In this document: piece by piece, positions 1 to 6,446 of the stretch
Layout of the letters: each line of letters begins with the position of its first letter
Numbering within the stretch: the stretch's first letter is position 1
Assembly: GCA_030040235.1 (NCBI GenBank)
Contig: JASHUC010000314.1
Coordinates: 1-7,369, forward strand
Origin: Gammaproteobacteria bacterium
GTDB taxonomy: Bacteria > Pseudomonadota > Gammaproteobacteria > Steroidobacterales > Steroidobacteraceae
Length of the DNA stretch: 7,369 bases
Direction of reading: 5' to 3'
Made by a program: the position numbers and the translations under genes
Notes under the pieces: model-generated
Told to the model about the DNA's origin: nothing
The model's input: the letters and a program-made list of their open reading frames with translations, nothing else
Database searches by the model: none

Positions 1-2
1 CG

Positions 3-2153
3 CAAGCGGGGCTCGGGCGGCTCACTCGCTGGTTGACCGAGCGCGGAGCGAGCGTGCTCTCGGTTCGCACCGCCGGGCGGCTGCGCATCCCGATGAACCG
101 CCCCTTCGTGGTGGATATCGCCGGACGCACCGAGCATGCCGTGCTCATCGCAACGGACCCGCGGGCAAGCGGTGACAGTCTCATGCTCACGGACATCGCC
201 CAGGCTCAGGAATGGCTCGGGCTCGCCGGCCGGCTCTCGAGCATCGAACTCGAGGTGCCCTCGGGACCGCAGGCGAGTGCGGCGCTCGCTCGCCTGCGCT
301 CGAGTCTGCCGCCGGGAGTCGAGCTCTCGGCCGCCGAGGAGCGCTCGCGCGCCAATCTCGACATGACCCGCGCCTTCACCACCGATCTCACCGCGATGAG
401 CCTGCTCGCATCGCTCGTCGGCATGTTCCTGGTCTACAACGCGGTGAGCTTCGCCGTGCTGCAGCGCCGGAGGACCTTCGCGATGCTGCGCGCCCTCGGG
501 GCGCGGCGCGGCGAGATTCTGCGCCTGGTGCTCGCCGAAGCCGCCGTTCTCGGGCTCGTGGGGGCGTTGTGCGGTCTTACCGCCGGCATCGTCCTCGGGC
601 GCGGCCTCATTGCGCTGGTCGCGCGCACCATCAACGATCTGTACTTCGTGGTCGCGGTCGAGTCGGCCTCGATCTCGCCACGCGCCGCGCTCGCTGCGGT
701 GTGCGCCGGAGTGCTCACCGCGCTCGTGGCCGCCGTGCTGCCGGCGTGGGAGGCGACGCGGGTGACTCCCCAGCTCGGCGTGCGCCGCTCGGTGCTCGAG
801 TCGCGAGCGGCACAGCTCTCCCGATGGCTGCTCGCCGCGAGCGTGCTGCTCGCCGCCGCGGCCTTGGGCGTCGTCGCCGGATCGAGCCGCAGTCTGTTCG
901 CGGGATTCACCGCGCTCTTGCTGCTGCTCCTCAGCGTCGCAGCGCTCACGCCCGCCGTCCTGAGGAGCACCGCGCGGCTTGCCGCGCGGCTCGTGGGTGG
1001 CGCTTCGCCCGTCGGGCGCCTGGCGTTCGCAGGGGTCGCGGCCTCGCTCAGCCGCACGGGCGTTGCAGTGGCGGCCCTCGCGCTGGCGATCGCCGCGATG
1101 ATCGGTGTCTCGGTCATGGTCGAGAGCTTTCGCGAGTCCCTGAGCGAGTGGCTGACGCGCACCATGCGAGCGGACGTTTACGTGTCGGCGCCGGGTCCCG
1201 GATTCAGCCGGCCGGAGCGCCGGCTCGACCCGCGCGTCATCGCGGCGATCAGCGCGGTGCGCGGCGTCGCGCAGGTGAGCGCGGGGCGGGTGGTGCGCGT
1301 CGCCTCCTCGCGCGGTCCGCTGAGCCTCGATGCGGTCAGCCTCGCCCCACCCGCCTACGCGGGGTTCGACCTGATCGAAGGCGGCGCGGGCGTGTGGCCC
1401 GCTTTCGCGCGCGGGGCCGTCCTGCTTCCCGAGCCCGTCGCGTGGCGCTTTCAGCTGCACCTCGGCGACCGGTTGAGCCTCGATACGGCCCACGGGCCGA
1501 GATCCTTCGAGATCGCCGGGGTCTACCGCGAGTACGGCGGTGAGCGCGAGGGGGTGCTGATCGACCGGGCGATCTACCGCCGCGCCTGGGACGATGACGG
1601 CATCACCTCCCTCGGTCTGTATCTCGCATCCGGTGTCACGGCCGAGCGGATCATTCCGGCACTGCGCGCGGCTGCCGGTGCACGCCAGGCGCTGTTCATC
1701 GTCTCGAATGCGGATGTGCGCGCTCTCTCGATGAGCATCTTCGATCAGACCTTCGCCATTACCCGCGTTCTCGACTGGCTCGCGGCCGGGGTCGCGGCGA
1801 TCGGTCTTGCGAGCAGCCTGCTCGCCTGGCAGCTCGAGCGCTCCGGCGAGCTCGCGGTGCTGCGCTCGCTCGGCCTCAAGCCGCGGGGCGTTGCGATGCT
1901 CGTCGAGGCTCAGACGACCTTCATGGGCCTCGTGGCGCTCGCCGCCGCCATTCCCGCAGGGCTGCTCGCCGCCGAATGGCTCGTGAGGGTGATCAACCGG
2001 CGCGCCTTCGGCTGGCAGATCGCCTTTCACCTGCGCGGCACCGAGCTCACCGACGCCCTCGTGCTCGCGCTCGCCGCAGCTCTTGCCGCGGGGCTCTACC
2101 CGGCCTGGCGCAGCGCGCGTATTCCGATCGCCACCGAGATCCGCGAGGAATGA
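3..2153 (+). CDS. FtsX/MacB-type ABC transporter permease, 5' end missing
   Basis: Inner-membrane permease of an ABC transporter of the FtsX/MacB/YbbP type; substrate unknown. The frame is open to the left edge, so the N-terminus and first membrane segment are missing. The TTG at 33 is only the first start-like codon and not a credible start. Counting from that TTG, hydrophobic segments lie near residues 121-143, 165-195, 214-236, 265-284, 288-310, 340-362, 579-600, 627-650 and 675-695, with a periplasmic region at about 366-575. The FtsX unit is duplicated: RRRTFAMLRALGARRGEI in the first half matches ERSGELAVLRSLGLKPRG in the second, and LPAWEATR matches YPAWRSAR. About 716 codons are present; family members with this two-unit layout usually have around 800 or more. 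The stop overlaps the next start by ATGA. An ATP-binding subunit is expected upstream, outside the window. Confidence 0.93.
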   Translation, partial: QAGLGRLTRWLTERGASVLSVRTAGRLRIPMNRPFVVDIAGRTEHAVLIATDPRASGDSLMLTDIAQAQEWLGLAGRLSSIELEVPSGPQASAALARLRSSLPPGVELSAAEERSRANLDMTRAFTTDLTAMSLLASLVGMFLVYNAVSFAVLQRRRTFAMLRALGARRGEILRLVLAEAAVLGLVGALCGLTAGIVLGRGLIALVARTINDLYFVVAVESASISPRAALAAVCAGVLTALVAAVLPAWEATRVTPQLGVRRSVLESRAAQLSRWLLAASVLLAAAALGVVAGSSRSLFAGFTALLLLLLSVAALTPAVLRSTARLAARLVGGASPVGRLAFAGVAASLSRTGVAVAALALAIAAMIGVSVMVESFRESLSEWLTRTMRADVYVSAPGPGFSRPERRLDPRVIAAISAVRGVAQVSAGRVVRVASSRGPLSLDAVSLAPPAYAGFDLIEGGAGVWPAFARGAVLLPEPVAWRFQLHLGDRLSLDTAHGPRSFEIAGVYREYGGEREGVLIDRAIYRRAWDDDGITSLGLYLASGVTAERIIPALRAAAGARQALFIVSNADVRALSMSIFDQTFAITRVLDWLAAGVAAIGLASSLLAWQLERSGELAVLRSLGLKPRGVAMLVEAQTTFMGLVALAAAIPAGLLAAEWLVRVINRRAFGWQIAFHLRGTELTDALVLALAAALAAGLYPAWRSARIPIATEIREE

Positions 2154-2158
2154 GCGTG
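2145..2158 (+). promoter_or_regulatory. ATGA stop-start overlap and ribosome binding site of the AttH-like gene
   Basis: The permease stop TGA (2151-2153) overlaps an ATG at 2150, the usual sign of translational coupling. The only Shine-Dalgarno-like run, GAGGA at 2145-2149, touches the ATG directly but is 6 bases from an in-frame GTG at 2156. The GTG may therefore be the real start, which would shorten the protein by two residues and leave its signal peptide intact. Confidence 0.6.
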
Positions 2159-3373
2159 CGGGGCGTGAGCGGCGCGCTCCTGGTGCTCCTCGCCGCGGGC
2201 ATCACGGCCTGCAGCGGCGTGAGCACTCCGGGGCCCGGCAACGCGGAGGTCAAAGCGGCAGGCTTCTCCAGCGCTCTGTCGCCCCTCGATGTGCTGCGCG
2301 GGGGCGGGGCCGGGAGTGATGAATCCGCGGAGGGCTTCGCACGGGCGCTCACGGTGCGTCCATTCGAGTTTCCGCAGGATCACGGCCCGCATCCGCAGTA
2401 CCGCCACGAGTGGTGGTACCTGACCGGTCATCTGCGCGCGCGCGACGGGGCGCGCTTCGGGTTCGAGCTCACCTTCTTTCGCATGGCCCTCGCGCCACCG
2501 GGCACAGGCGCCGCGACGCTGCCGGCGGGGGAGAAGGCTGCCGCCAGCGCCGCTCCCGAATCGCGCTGGCGCACGAATCAGATCTATGCCGCACACTTCG
2601 CGCTCACCGATGTGGGCCGCCAGCAGTTTCACTCGGCCGGACGCTACGCCCGTGAGGCGCTCGGACTCGCCGGCGCGCAGGCCGCGCCGTTTCGCGTCTG
2701 GGTGCAGGACTGGTCGCTCGCGCAGCAGACCGGCGAGGGCGTGTGGATGCTCCGCGCGGGCGATGCCTCGTACGGATTGACGCTTCAACTGCGCGCGCTC
2801 GATGCGCCCGTTGCCAACGGTGATCACGGCCTCAGCGTCAAATCGGATGCTCCCGGCTCGGCGAGCTACTACTACTCGATTCCGCGGCTCGAGGTGCAGG
2901 GCGAGCTGCGGCGCGGGAGCCACACGCTCTCCGTGAGCGGGCTCGCGTGGCTCGATCGCGAATGGGGCAGCGGCTCGCTCGGACCCCGTGAGCAGGGCTG
3001 GGACTGGTTCGCGCTCCAGTTCACCGACGGTAGCGCACTCATGTTCTACAGCCTGCGCGACCAGCACGGGGCGCCCGATCCGTACAGCGCGGGGACCTGG
3101 CTCGCCGCCGATGGCACCACTCGCCCGCTCTCATCCCGGGAGGTGCGCATCGACGTACAGAGCCACTGGATGAGTCCGCGTCATACGCTTTATCCCTCGC
3201 GCTGGCGGGTGCGCGTGAGCGGCCTCGGAGTGGACGTCGAGCTCGCACCGGTTCTCGCCGGTCAGGAGCTCGATGCGGTTCCGCGCTACTGGGAGGGGGA
3301 CGTGAACGTGACGAGCCGCGCCTCCGGGCGGGCCCTCGGGGAGGGTTACGTCGAGCTCGTCGGGTACGACTGA
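2150..3373 (+). CDS. AttH/CrtC-family (lipocalin-like) envelope lipoprotein
   Basis: A 407-residue protein of the AttH / carotenoid 1,2-hydratase-like superfamily, whose members are predicted secreted hydrolases or lipid-binding proteins encoded beside FtsX-type permeases. A signal peptide ends in a lipobox ITAC, giving lipidation at Cys21. Ser follows the Cys, which favours the outer membrane. Family hallmarks are HEWWYLTG at about 86-93, FGFELTFFR just after it, WLDREWGSGSLG around 267-278, GWDWFALQF near 285, and YWEGDV near 380 followed by GYVELVGYD at the C-terminus. These correspond to the two beta-barrel halves typical of CrtC/AttH proteins. The four-base overlap with the permease implies one transcript and a shared job, probably handling a hydrophobic envelope compound. 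The substrate and any catalytic activity are unknown; a carotenoid role is unlikely since no carotenoid genes are visible. Confidence 0.92.
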   Translation: MSVRGVSGALLVLLAAGITACSGVSTPGPGNAEVKAAGFSSALSPLDVLRGGGAGSDESAEGFARALTVRPFEFPQDHGPHPQYRHEWWYLTGHLRARDGARFGFELTFFRMALAPPGTGAATLPAGEKAAASAAPESRWRTNQIYAAHFALTDVGRQQFHSAGRYAREALGLAGAQAAPFRVWVQDWSLAQQTGEGVWMLRAGDASYGLTLQLRALDAPVANGDHGLSVKSDAPGSASYYYSIPRLEVQGELRRGSHTLSVSGLAWLDREWGSGSLGPREQGWDWFALQFTDGSALMFYSLRDQHGAPDPYSAGTWLAADGTTRPLSSREVRIDVQSHWMSPRHTLYPSRWRVRVSGLGVDVELAPVLAGQELDAVPRYWEGDVNVTSRASGRALGEGYVELVGYD

Positions 3374-3387
3374 ACGCCGCCCGCCAG

Positions 3388-3404
3388 GGGGCGCAAGGCG
3401 CCTC
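3388..3404 (+). terminator. GC hairpin after the AttH-like gene, possible weak terminator
   Basis: GGGGCGC at 3388-3394 can pair with GCGCCTC at 3398-3404 (one G-T wobble) around a three-base loop, 15 bases after the stop codon. No T-run follows, so it is not a standard intrinsic terminator. It may stabilise the 3' end of the transcript or mean nothing. Confidence 0.3.
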
Positions 3405-3417
3405 GTGATGAGCGACG

Positions 3418-3433
3418 CGTGACGGCCGTCACG
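3418..3433. promoter_or_regulatory. Perfect 16-bp palindrome, CRP-like operator candidate
   Basis: CGTGACGGCCGTCACG is an exact inverted repeat with no mismatches. Its core is GTGA-N6-TCAC, the consensus layout of sites bound by CRP/Clp-type regulators. Further GTGA half-sites lie at 3405-3408 and 3437-3440. It sits about 135 bases before the protease start, in the only sizeable intergenic gap of the window. The palindrome is certain; its function as an operator is inferred. Confidence 0.45.
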
Positions 3434-3500
3434 TTTGTGATCCGACACGCCGCCCATCCGAGAGATCTGTCGCCATCTGAGCCGTCGTCGTCTTGCGACC

Positions 3501-3530
3501 TTCTGTATTCCTTCGGCGCGCGTCAATAAT
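3501..3530 (+). promoter_or_regulatory. Weak candidate promoter for the protease gene
   Basis: AATAAT at 3525-3530 matches five of six bases of a -10 element and is a locally AT-rich spot in GC-rich DNA, 39 bases before the protease ATG. The hexamer at suitable spacing, TTCTGT at 3501, matches a -35 element poorly, and the better TTGCGA at 3493 is too far away. If real, this would be a weak or activator-dependent promoter. The rest of the 3374-3568 gap holds no gene that I can see. Confidence 0.25.
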
Positions 3531-3557
3531 GGCCGAGCTTGCAGCCCGCGGGGGTCA

Positions 3558-3563
3558 GGGAGG
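3558..3563 (+). promoter_or_regulatory. Ribosome binding site that fixes the protease start
   Basis: GGGAGG lies 5 bases before the ATG at 3569. That ATG is followed at once by a good signal peptide. An in-frame TTG at 3539 has no comparable site and would add ten residues in front of the signal peptide, so the ATG is preferred. Confidence 0.75.
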
Positions 3564-3568
3564 TCATC

Positions 3569-6145
3569 ATGCGATCGGCCGCTTGGTTGATGTTGACGGC
3601 GGCAGCCGCCGTCGGGGCGGCCGTCATCGGCGTCGAGCACAATCCTGTACGGACGCATCCGACCGGGATACCGGCGGGCGCGGCCCAGAACATCATCGTC
3701 AAGCTGCGTGCGACGAGCTCCACGCAGGCGACCGAACAGGAGCATCAAAGGGAGCAGCAGCGCATCGAGGCGCTTGCGGCGCGAACCGGCCTCGGGCTCG
3801 AAAGCTCGCGCGAGATCATGACCCGCCTGCACGTGATCCACGTACGGCCCGCGGGCCAAGGCGCCTCGATCGCGCAGACCATCGCGCGATTGCAGGCGGA
3901 TCCGGATGTCGAGTACGCCGAGCCCGACCAGCGTCGCTACATTCACCAAGCACCCGATGACCCCCTGTACGACGGCAGCGAACAGGACGATGGCGCCGCT
4001 CTTCAGCAGTGGTACGAGCAGGCGCCCTTGCCGGGTGCGACCACGAGCGCGACACCGAGCGCGGTAGATGCCGCCGATGCCTGGAACGTCACGACCGGCA
4101 GCAATGCGATCGTCATCGCCGATATCGACAACGGAGTGAGGTTCGATCATCCCGACCTCCTTGGCGCCGGAACGGGCGCGACCGTTTCGGCCACGGCGAC
4201 TCCGACGGGCCGGCTCTTGTCCGGCTACTGCTTCATCACCGATTCGTTCGTGGCGAACGGCATCGATTGCCCGGGTCCCGATGCCTCGGACCCCGGCGAC
4301 TGGGTCACCAGCGCCGACCTGAGTAAGTCGGAATGCAGCGGCGAGTCGACGGCCGACAGTTCCTGGCATGGCACGCGCGTGGCCGGCATCCTTGGCGCAC
4401 TCACCAACAATGCGACCGGCATGGCCGGCATGACGTGGAACACGTGGATCCTGCCCTTGCGCGCACTCGGGGTGTGCGGCGGCCAGGACTCCGACATCGA
4501 GACCGCGATGCTGTGGGCGGCGGGAGTCCAGGTGCAGGGTTATCCAACCAACCCGTACCCGGCGAAGATCATCAATATGAGCATCGGCGGCGCGAGCGCC
4601 TGCCCGAGCAGCTACCAGGACGTGATCAGCACATTGAGCGGAATGGGCGTACTCGTGGTGGTCTCCGCCGGGAACGAAGGCGGCCCGGTCGATGCGCCGG
4701 GGAACTGTCCCGGAGTGGTCGCGGTGGCGGGGTTGCGCGAAGCGGGCACGAAGGTGGGCTACAGCGACCTTGGAACACAGGTTGCGCTCTCCGCTCCGGC
4801 AGGCAACTGCGTCAACACGGCGGATAACGAGCCCTGTCTCTATTCCATCATCTCGGCGACGAATCTGGGCACGACGACGCCCGCTCAGAACGGCTACACG
4901 ACCGATATCATCATCGACCAAAACCCGAGTCTGGGGACGAGCTTCTCGGCGCCCATCGTCTCGGGGATCGCCGCGCTGATGCTCGCGGTCAACGGCAATT
5001 TGACGCCGAGTCAGCTCACGACGCTTCTCGAGCAGAGCTCGACGCCGTTCCCGCAGACCTCGGAGGGGGAATCCTCTCAGCCACCGATGTGCCAAAACCC
5101 GACGACCTTCGGTGACGACACGGAGGATGTGGAGTGCATCTGTACGAATCCGAGTGCCAGTGTCCCGGTGACCTGCGGCTACGGGATGGCGAATGCCTCG
5201 GCGGCGGTCACCGCCGCGCTCGACCCTATTGCCGCGATCAGCGTGCAGACCACGACCGTGACGCCCGGCTCGCCCGTGACGCTCAGCGCATCAGGCAGCG
5301 GCGCAGCATGCGGCGACTCGATCGCGAGCTACGAGTGGTCGAGCAGCTCGAGCAGCGATCCGGTCAGCAGCAGCAGCGGGGCCACGACGGCGGTGAACGC
5401 GCCGACCAGCGGCACGGTTACGGTGACGCTCACCGTGACGGACAGCGCTGGCCACAGCAGCCGCGCAACGGCGAGCATCGACTCCACGAGTGCTGGCACG
5501 ACGGCGCCCGCCAGTGCGGGGAGCACGGCATGCCTCACTCCGATCACGGTCGTGTCGGTGGCTCCGAACGGGCCGAGCGCCCCGGCCGGCGGCGATCCGG
5601 TCGCCTTCACGGCTTCCGTGGGGGACAACACCGACAGCGCAGTGACCTGGCAGGTCAACGGCGTCACCGGAGGGAGCACGCTCTATGGCACCATCTCGAG
5701 CTCCGGCCTGTATACGCCGCCTGCGACGCAGCCGGCATCGAACAACGTCACGGTGAGCGCAGTCTCCGTCGCAGACCCGACCCGCTCCGGCTGGACCCAG
5801 CTTACGATCACCGCGCAAGGCTCGGGCAGCAGCAGTAGCAGCAGCAGCAACAGCAGCAACAGCAGTAGTAGTAGCAGTAGTAGCAGCAACAGCAGTAGCA
5901 GCAGCAGTGCGAGCAGCAGCAGTACACAGAGCGGCAGTGGTTCGAGCGCCAGCCCCGTCGCTGGAAAGGGCGGCGGTGGCGGCCTGGACTGGGTTACCCT
6001 CTTGGCATGCGGGTTCCTCGTCGCCTTGCGCTCGCAGCGTCGGGCATGGTATCCGTCGGCTGGCGCTTTTTTGGGCCCTGCCGGTGCTCGCGGCCTGCGG
6101 GGTCGGCGCAGCGATTCCAGCGCGCGCCGCCAGCAGGTGCGCTGA
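3569..6145 (+). CDS. Secreted subtilisin-like (S8) serine protease with I9-like propeptide, Ig-like domains and GlyGly-CTERM-like tail
   Basis: An 858-residue exported endopeptidase. Domains in order: signal peptide, about 1-28; I9-like propeptide and intramolecular chaperone, about 41-125, ending in VEYAEPD; S8 catalytic domain, about 167-545, with Asp187 (IDNG), His267 (WHGTRVAGI), oxyanion Asn369 (SAGNEG) and Ser458 (GTSFSAP); a PKD-like domain, about 552-640; a second bacterial Ig-like domain, about 655-750 (GTISSSGLYTPP); Ser/Asn-rich linker, 754-795; Gly5, 801-805; hydrophobic segment, 806-820; RSQRR; and 33 more residues. The catalytic region holds 12 cysteines, suggesting disulfides and maturation in the periplasm or outside the cell. 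Asn replaces the usual Thr/Ser after the catalytic Asp, and Arg replaces the second His of HGTH; both are unlikely to abolish activity. The likely fate is export, propeptide removal, and tail-dependent surface sorting or release. A CRP-like palindrome lies upstream. Confidence 0.95.
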   Translation: MRSAAWLMLTAAAAVGAAVIGVEHNPVRTHPTGIPAGAAQNIIVKLRATSSTQATEQEHQREQQRIEALAARTGLGLESSREIMTRLHVIHVRPAGQGASIAQTIARLQADPDVEYAEPDQRRYIHQAPDDPLYDGSEQDDGAALQQWYEQAPLPGATTSATPSAVDAADAWNVTTGSNAIVIADIDNGVRFDHPDLLGAGTGATVSATATPTGRLLSGYCFITDSFVANGIDCPGPDASDPGDWVTSADLSKSECSGESTADSSWHGTRVAGILGALTNNATGMAGMTWNTWILPLRALGVCGGQDSDIETAMLWAAGVQVQGYPTNPYPAKIINMSIGGASACPSSYQDVISTLSGMGVLVVVSAGNEGGPVDAPGNCPGVVAVAGLREAGTKVGYSDLGTQVALSAPAGNCVNTADNEPCLYSIISATNLGTTTPAQNGYTTDIIIDQNPSLGTSFSAPIVSGIAALMLAVNGNLTPSQLTTLLEQSSTPFPQTSEGESSQPPMCQNPTTFGDDTEDVECICTNPSASVPVTCGYGMANASAAVTAALDPIAAISVQTTTVTPGSPVTLSASGSGAACGDSIASYEWSSSSSSDPVSSSSGATTAVNAPTSGTVTVTLTVTDSAGHSSRATASIDSTSAGTTAPASAGSTACLTPITVVSVAPNGPSAPAGGDPVAFTASVGDNTDSAVTWQVNGVTGGSTLYGTISSSGLYTPPATQPASNNVTVSAVSVADPTRSGWTQLTITAQGSGSSSSSSSNSSNSSSSSSSSSNSSSSSSASSSSTQSGSGSSASPVAGKGGGGGLDWVTLLACGFLVALRSQRRAWYPSAGAFLGPAGARGLRGRRSDSSARRQQVR
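3595..3613 (+). other. Strong inverted repeat in the protease signal-peptide codons
   Basis: GACGGCGGC (3595-3603) and GCCGCCGTC (3605-3613) are exact inverted arms around one base. In RNA this would be at least a 7-bp GC stem with a five-base loop, starting 26 bases after the first base of the start codon. It falls on an Ala-rich stretch, so codon choice alone may explain it, but such a stem could slow early translation. Confidence 0.4.
5828..5923 (+). repeat. Trinucleotide AGC/AGT/AAC microsatellite coding a Ser/Asn linker
   Basis: Thirty-two consecutive triplets, nearly all AGC or AGT (Ser) with three AAC (Asn) and one GCG (Ala). No TCN serine codon is used in this tract, although TCG and TCC are common elsewhere in the gene. 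This points to growth by triplet slippage rather than selection on residues alone. The tract encodes a flexible, extracytoplasmic linker between the Ig-like domain and the Gly5-membrane tail. Changes by whole triplets would keep the frame and alter linker length. Confidence 0.9.
5969..6043 (+). other. GlyGly-CTERM-like sorting signal (protein segment of the protease)
   Basis: Codes for Gly5, then LDWVTLLACGFLVAL, then RSQRR: a Gly motif, one membrane-spanning helix and a basic cluster. This three-part layout, after a low-complexity linker, is the hallmark of GlyGly-CTERM and related sorting tails of exported Proteobacterial hydrolases, which are cut by rhomboid-family rhombosortases in the studied cases. 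Unlike typical tails, the frame runs on for 33 residues after the Arg cluster. Confidence 0.7.
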
Positions 6146-6392
6146 TTCCTGCTCGGTCCGGGTGATCGTCGCGTTCTCTCAAAATCAGGGCAGCCGTCCG
6201 AGCGAGCGCTTCCTGCGCAGCCTCGCACGTGCCGATCGGTTCACGCTGACCTTCTTGCGCACGGTAGGTCCCGGCTTGTACTTGTTGTCCCTGAGCGCCC
6301 CCGACCCGGATTGTCACGCCGCCCTCGAGCGCTTGCACCGGGACGCGCGAGTGCGTTCGGTCGACATCGACAGGAGACGTCGAGTCTCCTGA
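5976..6392 (+). CDS. Small exported I9-propeptide-like protein (putative protease inhibitor or folding helper), start uncertain
   Basis: From GTG 5976 (GGAAAGGG 5 bases upstream) it has 138 residues: a signal-like stretch GIRRLALFWALPVLAAC with a canonical lipobox LAAC (Cys41), an alternative type I cleavage site ARA, then a domain at about 61-138. That domain resembles the I9-like propeptide of the protease gene it overlaps: it opens VRVIVAF (propeptide NIIVKLR) and ends ERLHRDARVRSVDIDRRRR (propeptide ARLQADPDVEYAEPDQRRY), with 7 of 19 identical in that last block by eye. I9 domains fold as small inhibitors and chaperones of subtilisins, so an envelope-bound inhibitor or helper of the adjacent protease is a fair inference. 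The frame is also open from a GTG at 5907. A natural-looking ATG at 6046 is out of frame by one base, so a single-base loss or sequencing error is possible, as is a decayed gene. It overlaps the protease 3' end by 170 bases. Confidence 0.6.
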   Translation: MAAWTGLPSWHAGSSSPCARSVGHGIRRLALFWALPVLAACGVGAAIPARAASRCADSCSVRVIVAFSQNQGSRPSERFLRSLARADRFTLTFLRTVGPGLYLLSLSAPDPDCHAALERLHRDARVRSVDIDRRRRVS

Positions 6393-6419
6393 GAGGTGCG
6401 GCGCTCGACCGCCTTTTTT
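6379..6419 (+). terminator. Intrinsic terminator after the I9-like gene
   Basis: A T6 run at 6414-6419 directly follows GGCG/CGCC arms (6400-6403 and 6410-6413). A competing longer pairing joins GTCGAG (6379-6384) with CTCGAC (6404-6409). The site begins at the end of the I9-like gene and lies between convergent genes. On the other strand the A-run comes first, so it would serve only the plus-strand genes. The short stem makes its strength uncertain. Confidence 0.6.
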
Positions 6420-6446
6420 GAGCCGCCTTGCGCTCGTACGCGCCAG

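Noticed and set aside
212..1543. A 443-codon plus-strand frame inside the permease gene.
   Set aside because: Its product is dominated by Arg and Ala with no motifs, while the permease frame shows membrane helices and FtsX hallmarks throughout.
3539..3568. TTG at 3539 as an alternative start of the protease.
   Set aside because: It lacks a ribosome binding site and would place ten extra residues before the signal peptide. The ATG at 3569 has GGGAGG at ideal spacing.
3131..5095. A long open frame on the minus strand (654 codons) opposite the AttH-like 3' end and the protease.
   Set aside because: It is Arg/Gly/Ala-rich with no recognisable domain and lies opposite a gene with a full catalytic triad. 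Long antisense frames are expected in GC-rich DNA.
5828..5923. Short tandem repetition that might suggest a CRISPR or other repeat array.
   Set aside because: The unit is a 3-base codon repeat in frame with the protease. There are no spacers and no repeat of CRISPR size.
6007..6166. An ATG at 6007 opening a short frame beginning MRVPRRLALAASG, like a signal peptide.
   Set aside because: The frame soon turns into Pro/Arg/Ser-rich sequence and stops after about 50 codons. The continuing signal peptide and I9-like domain lie in a different frame.
5683..6228. A minus-strand frame encoding a striking poly-Leu run that looks like a membrane helix.
   Set aside because: The poly-Leu is simply the complement of the AGC/AGT triplet tract of the protease linker. 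The flanking sequence has no gene-like features.
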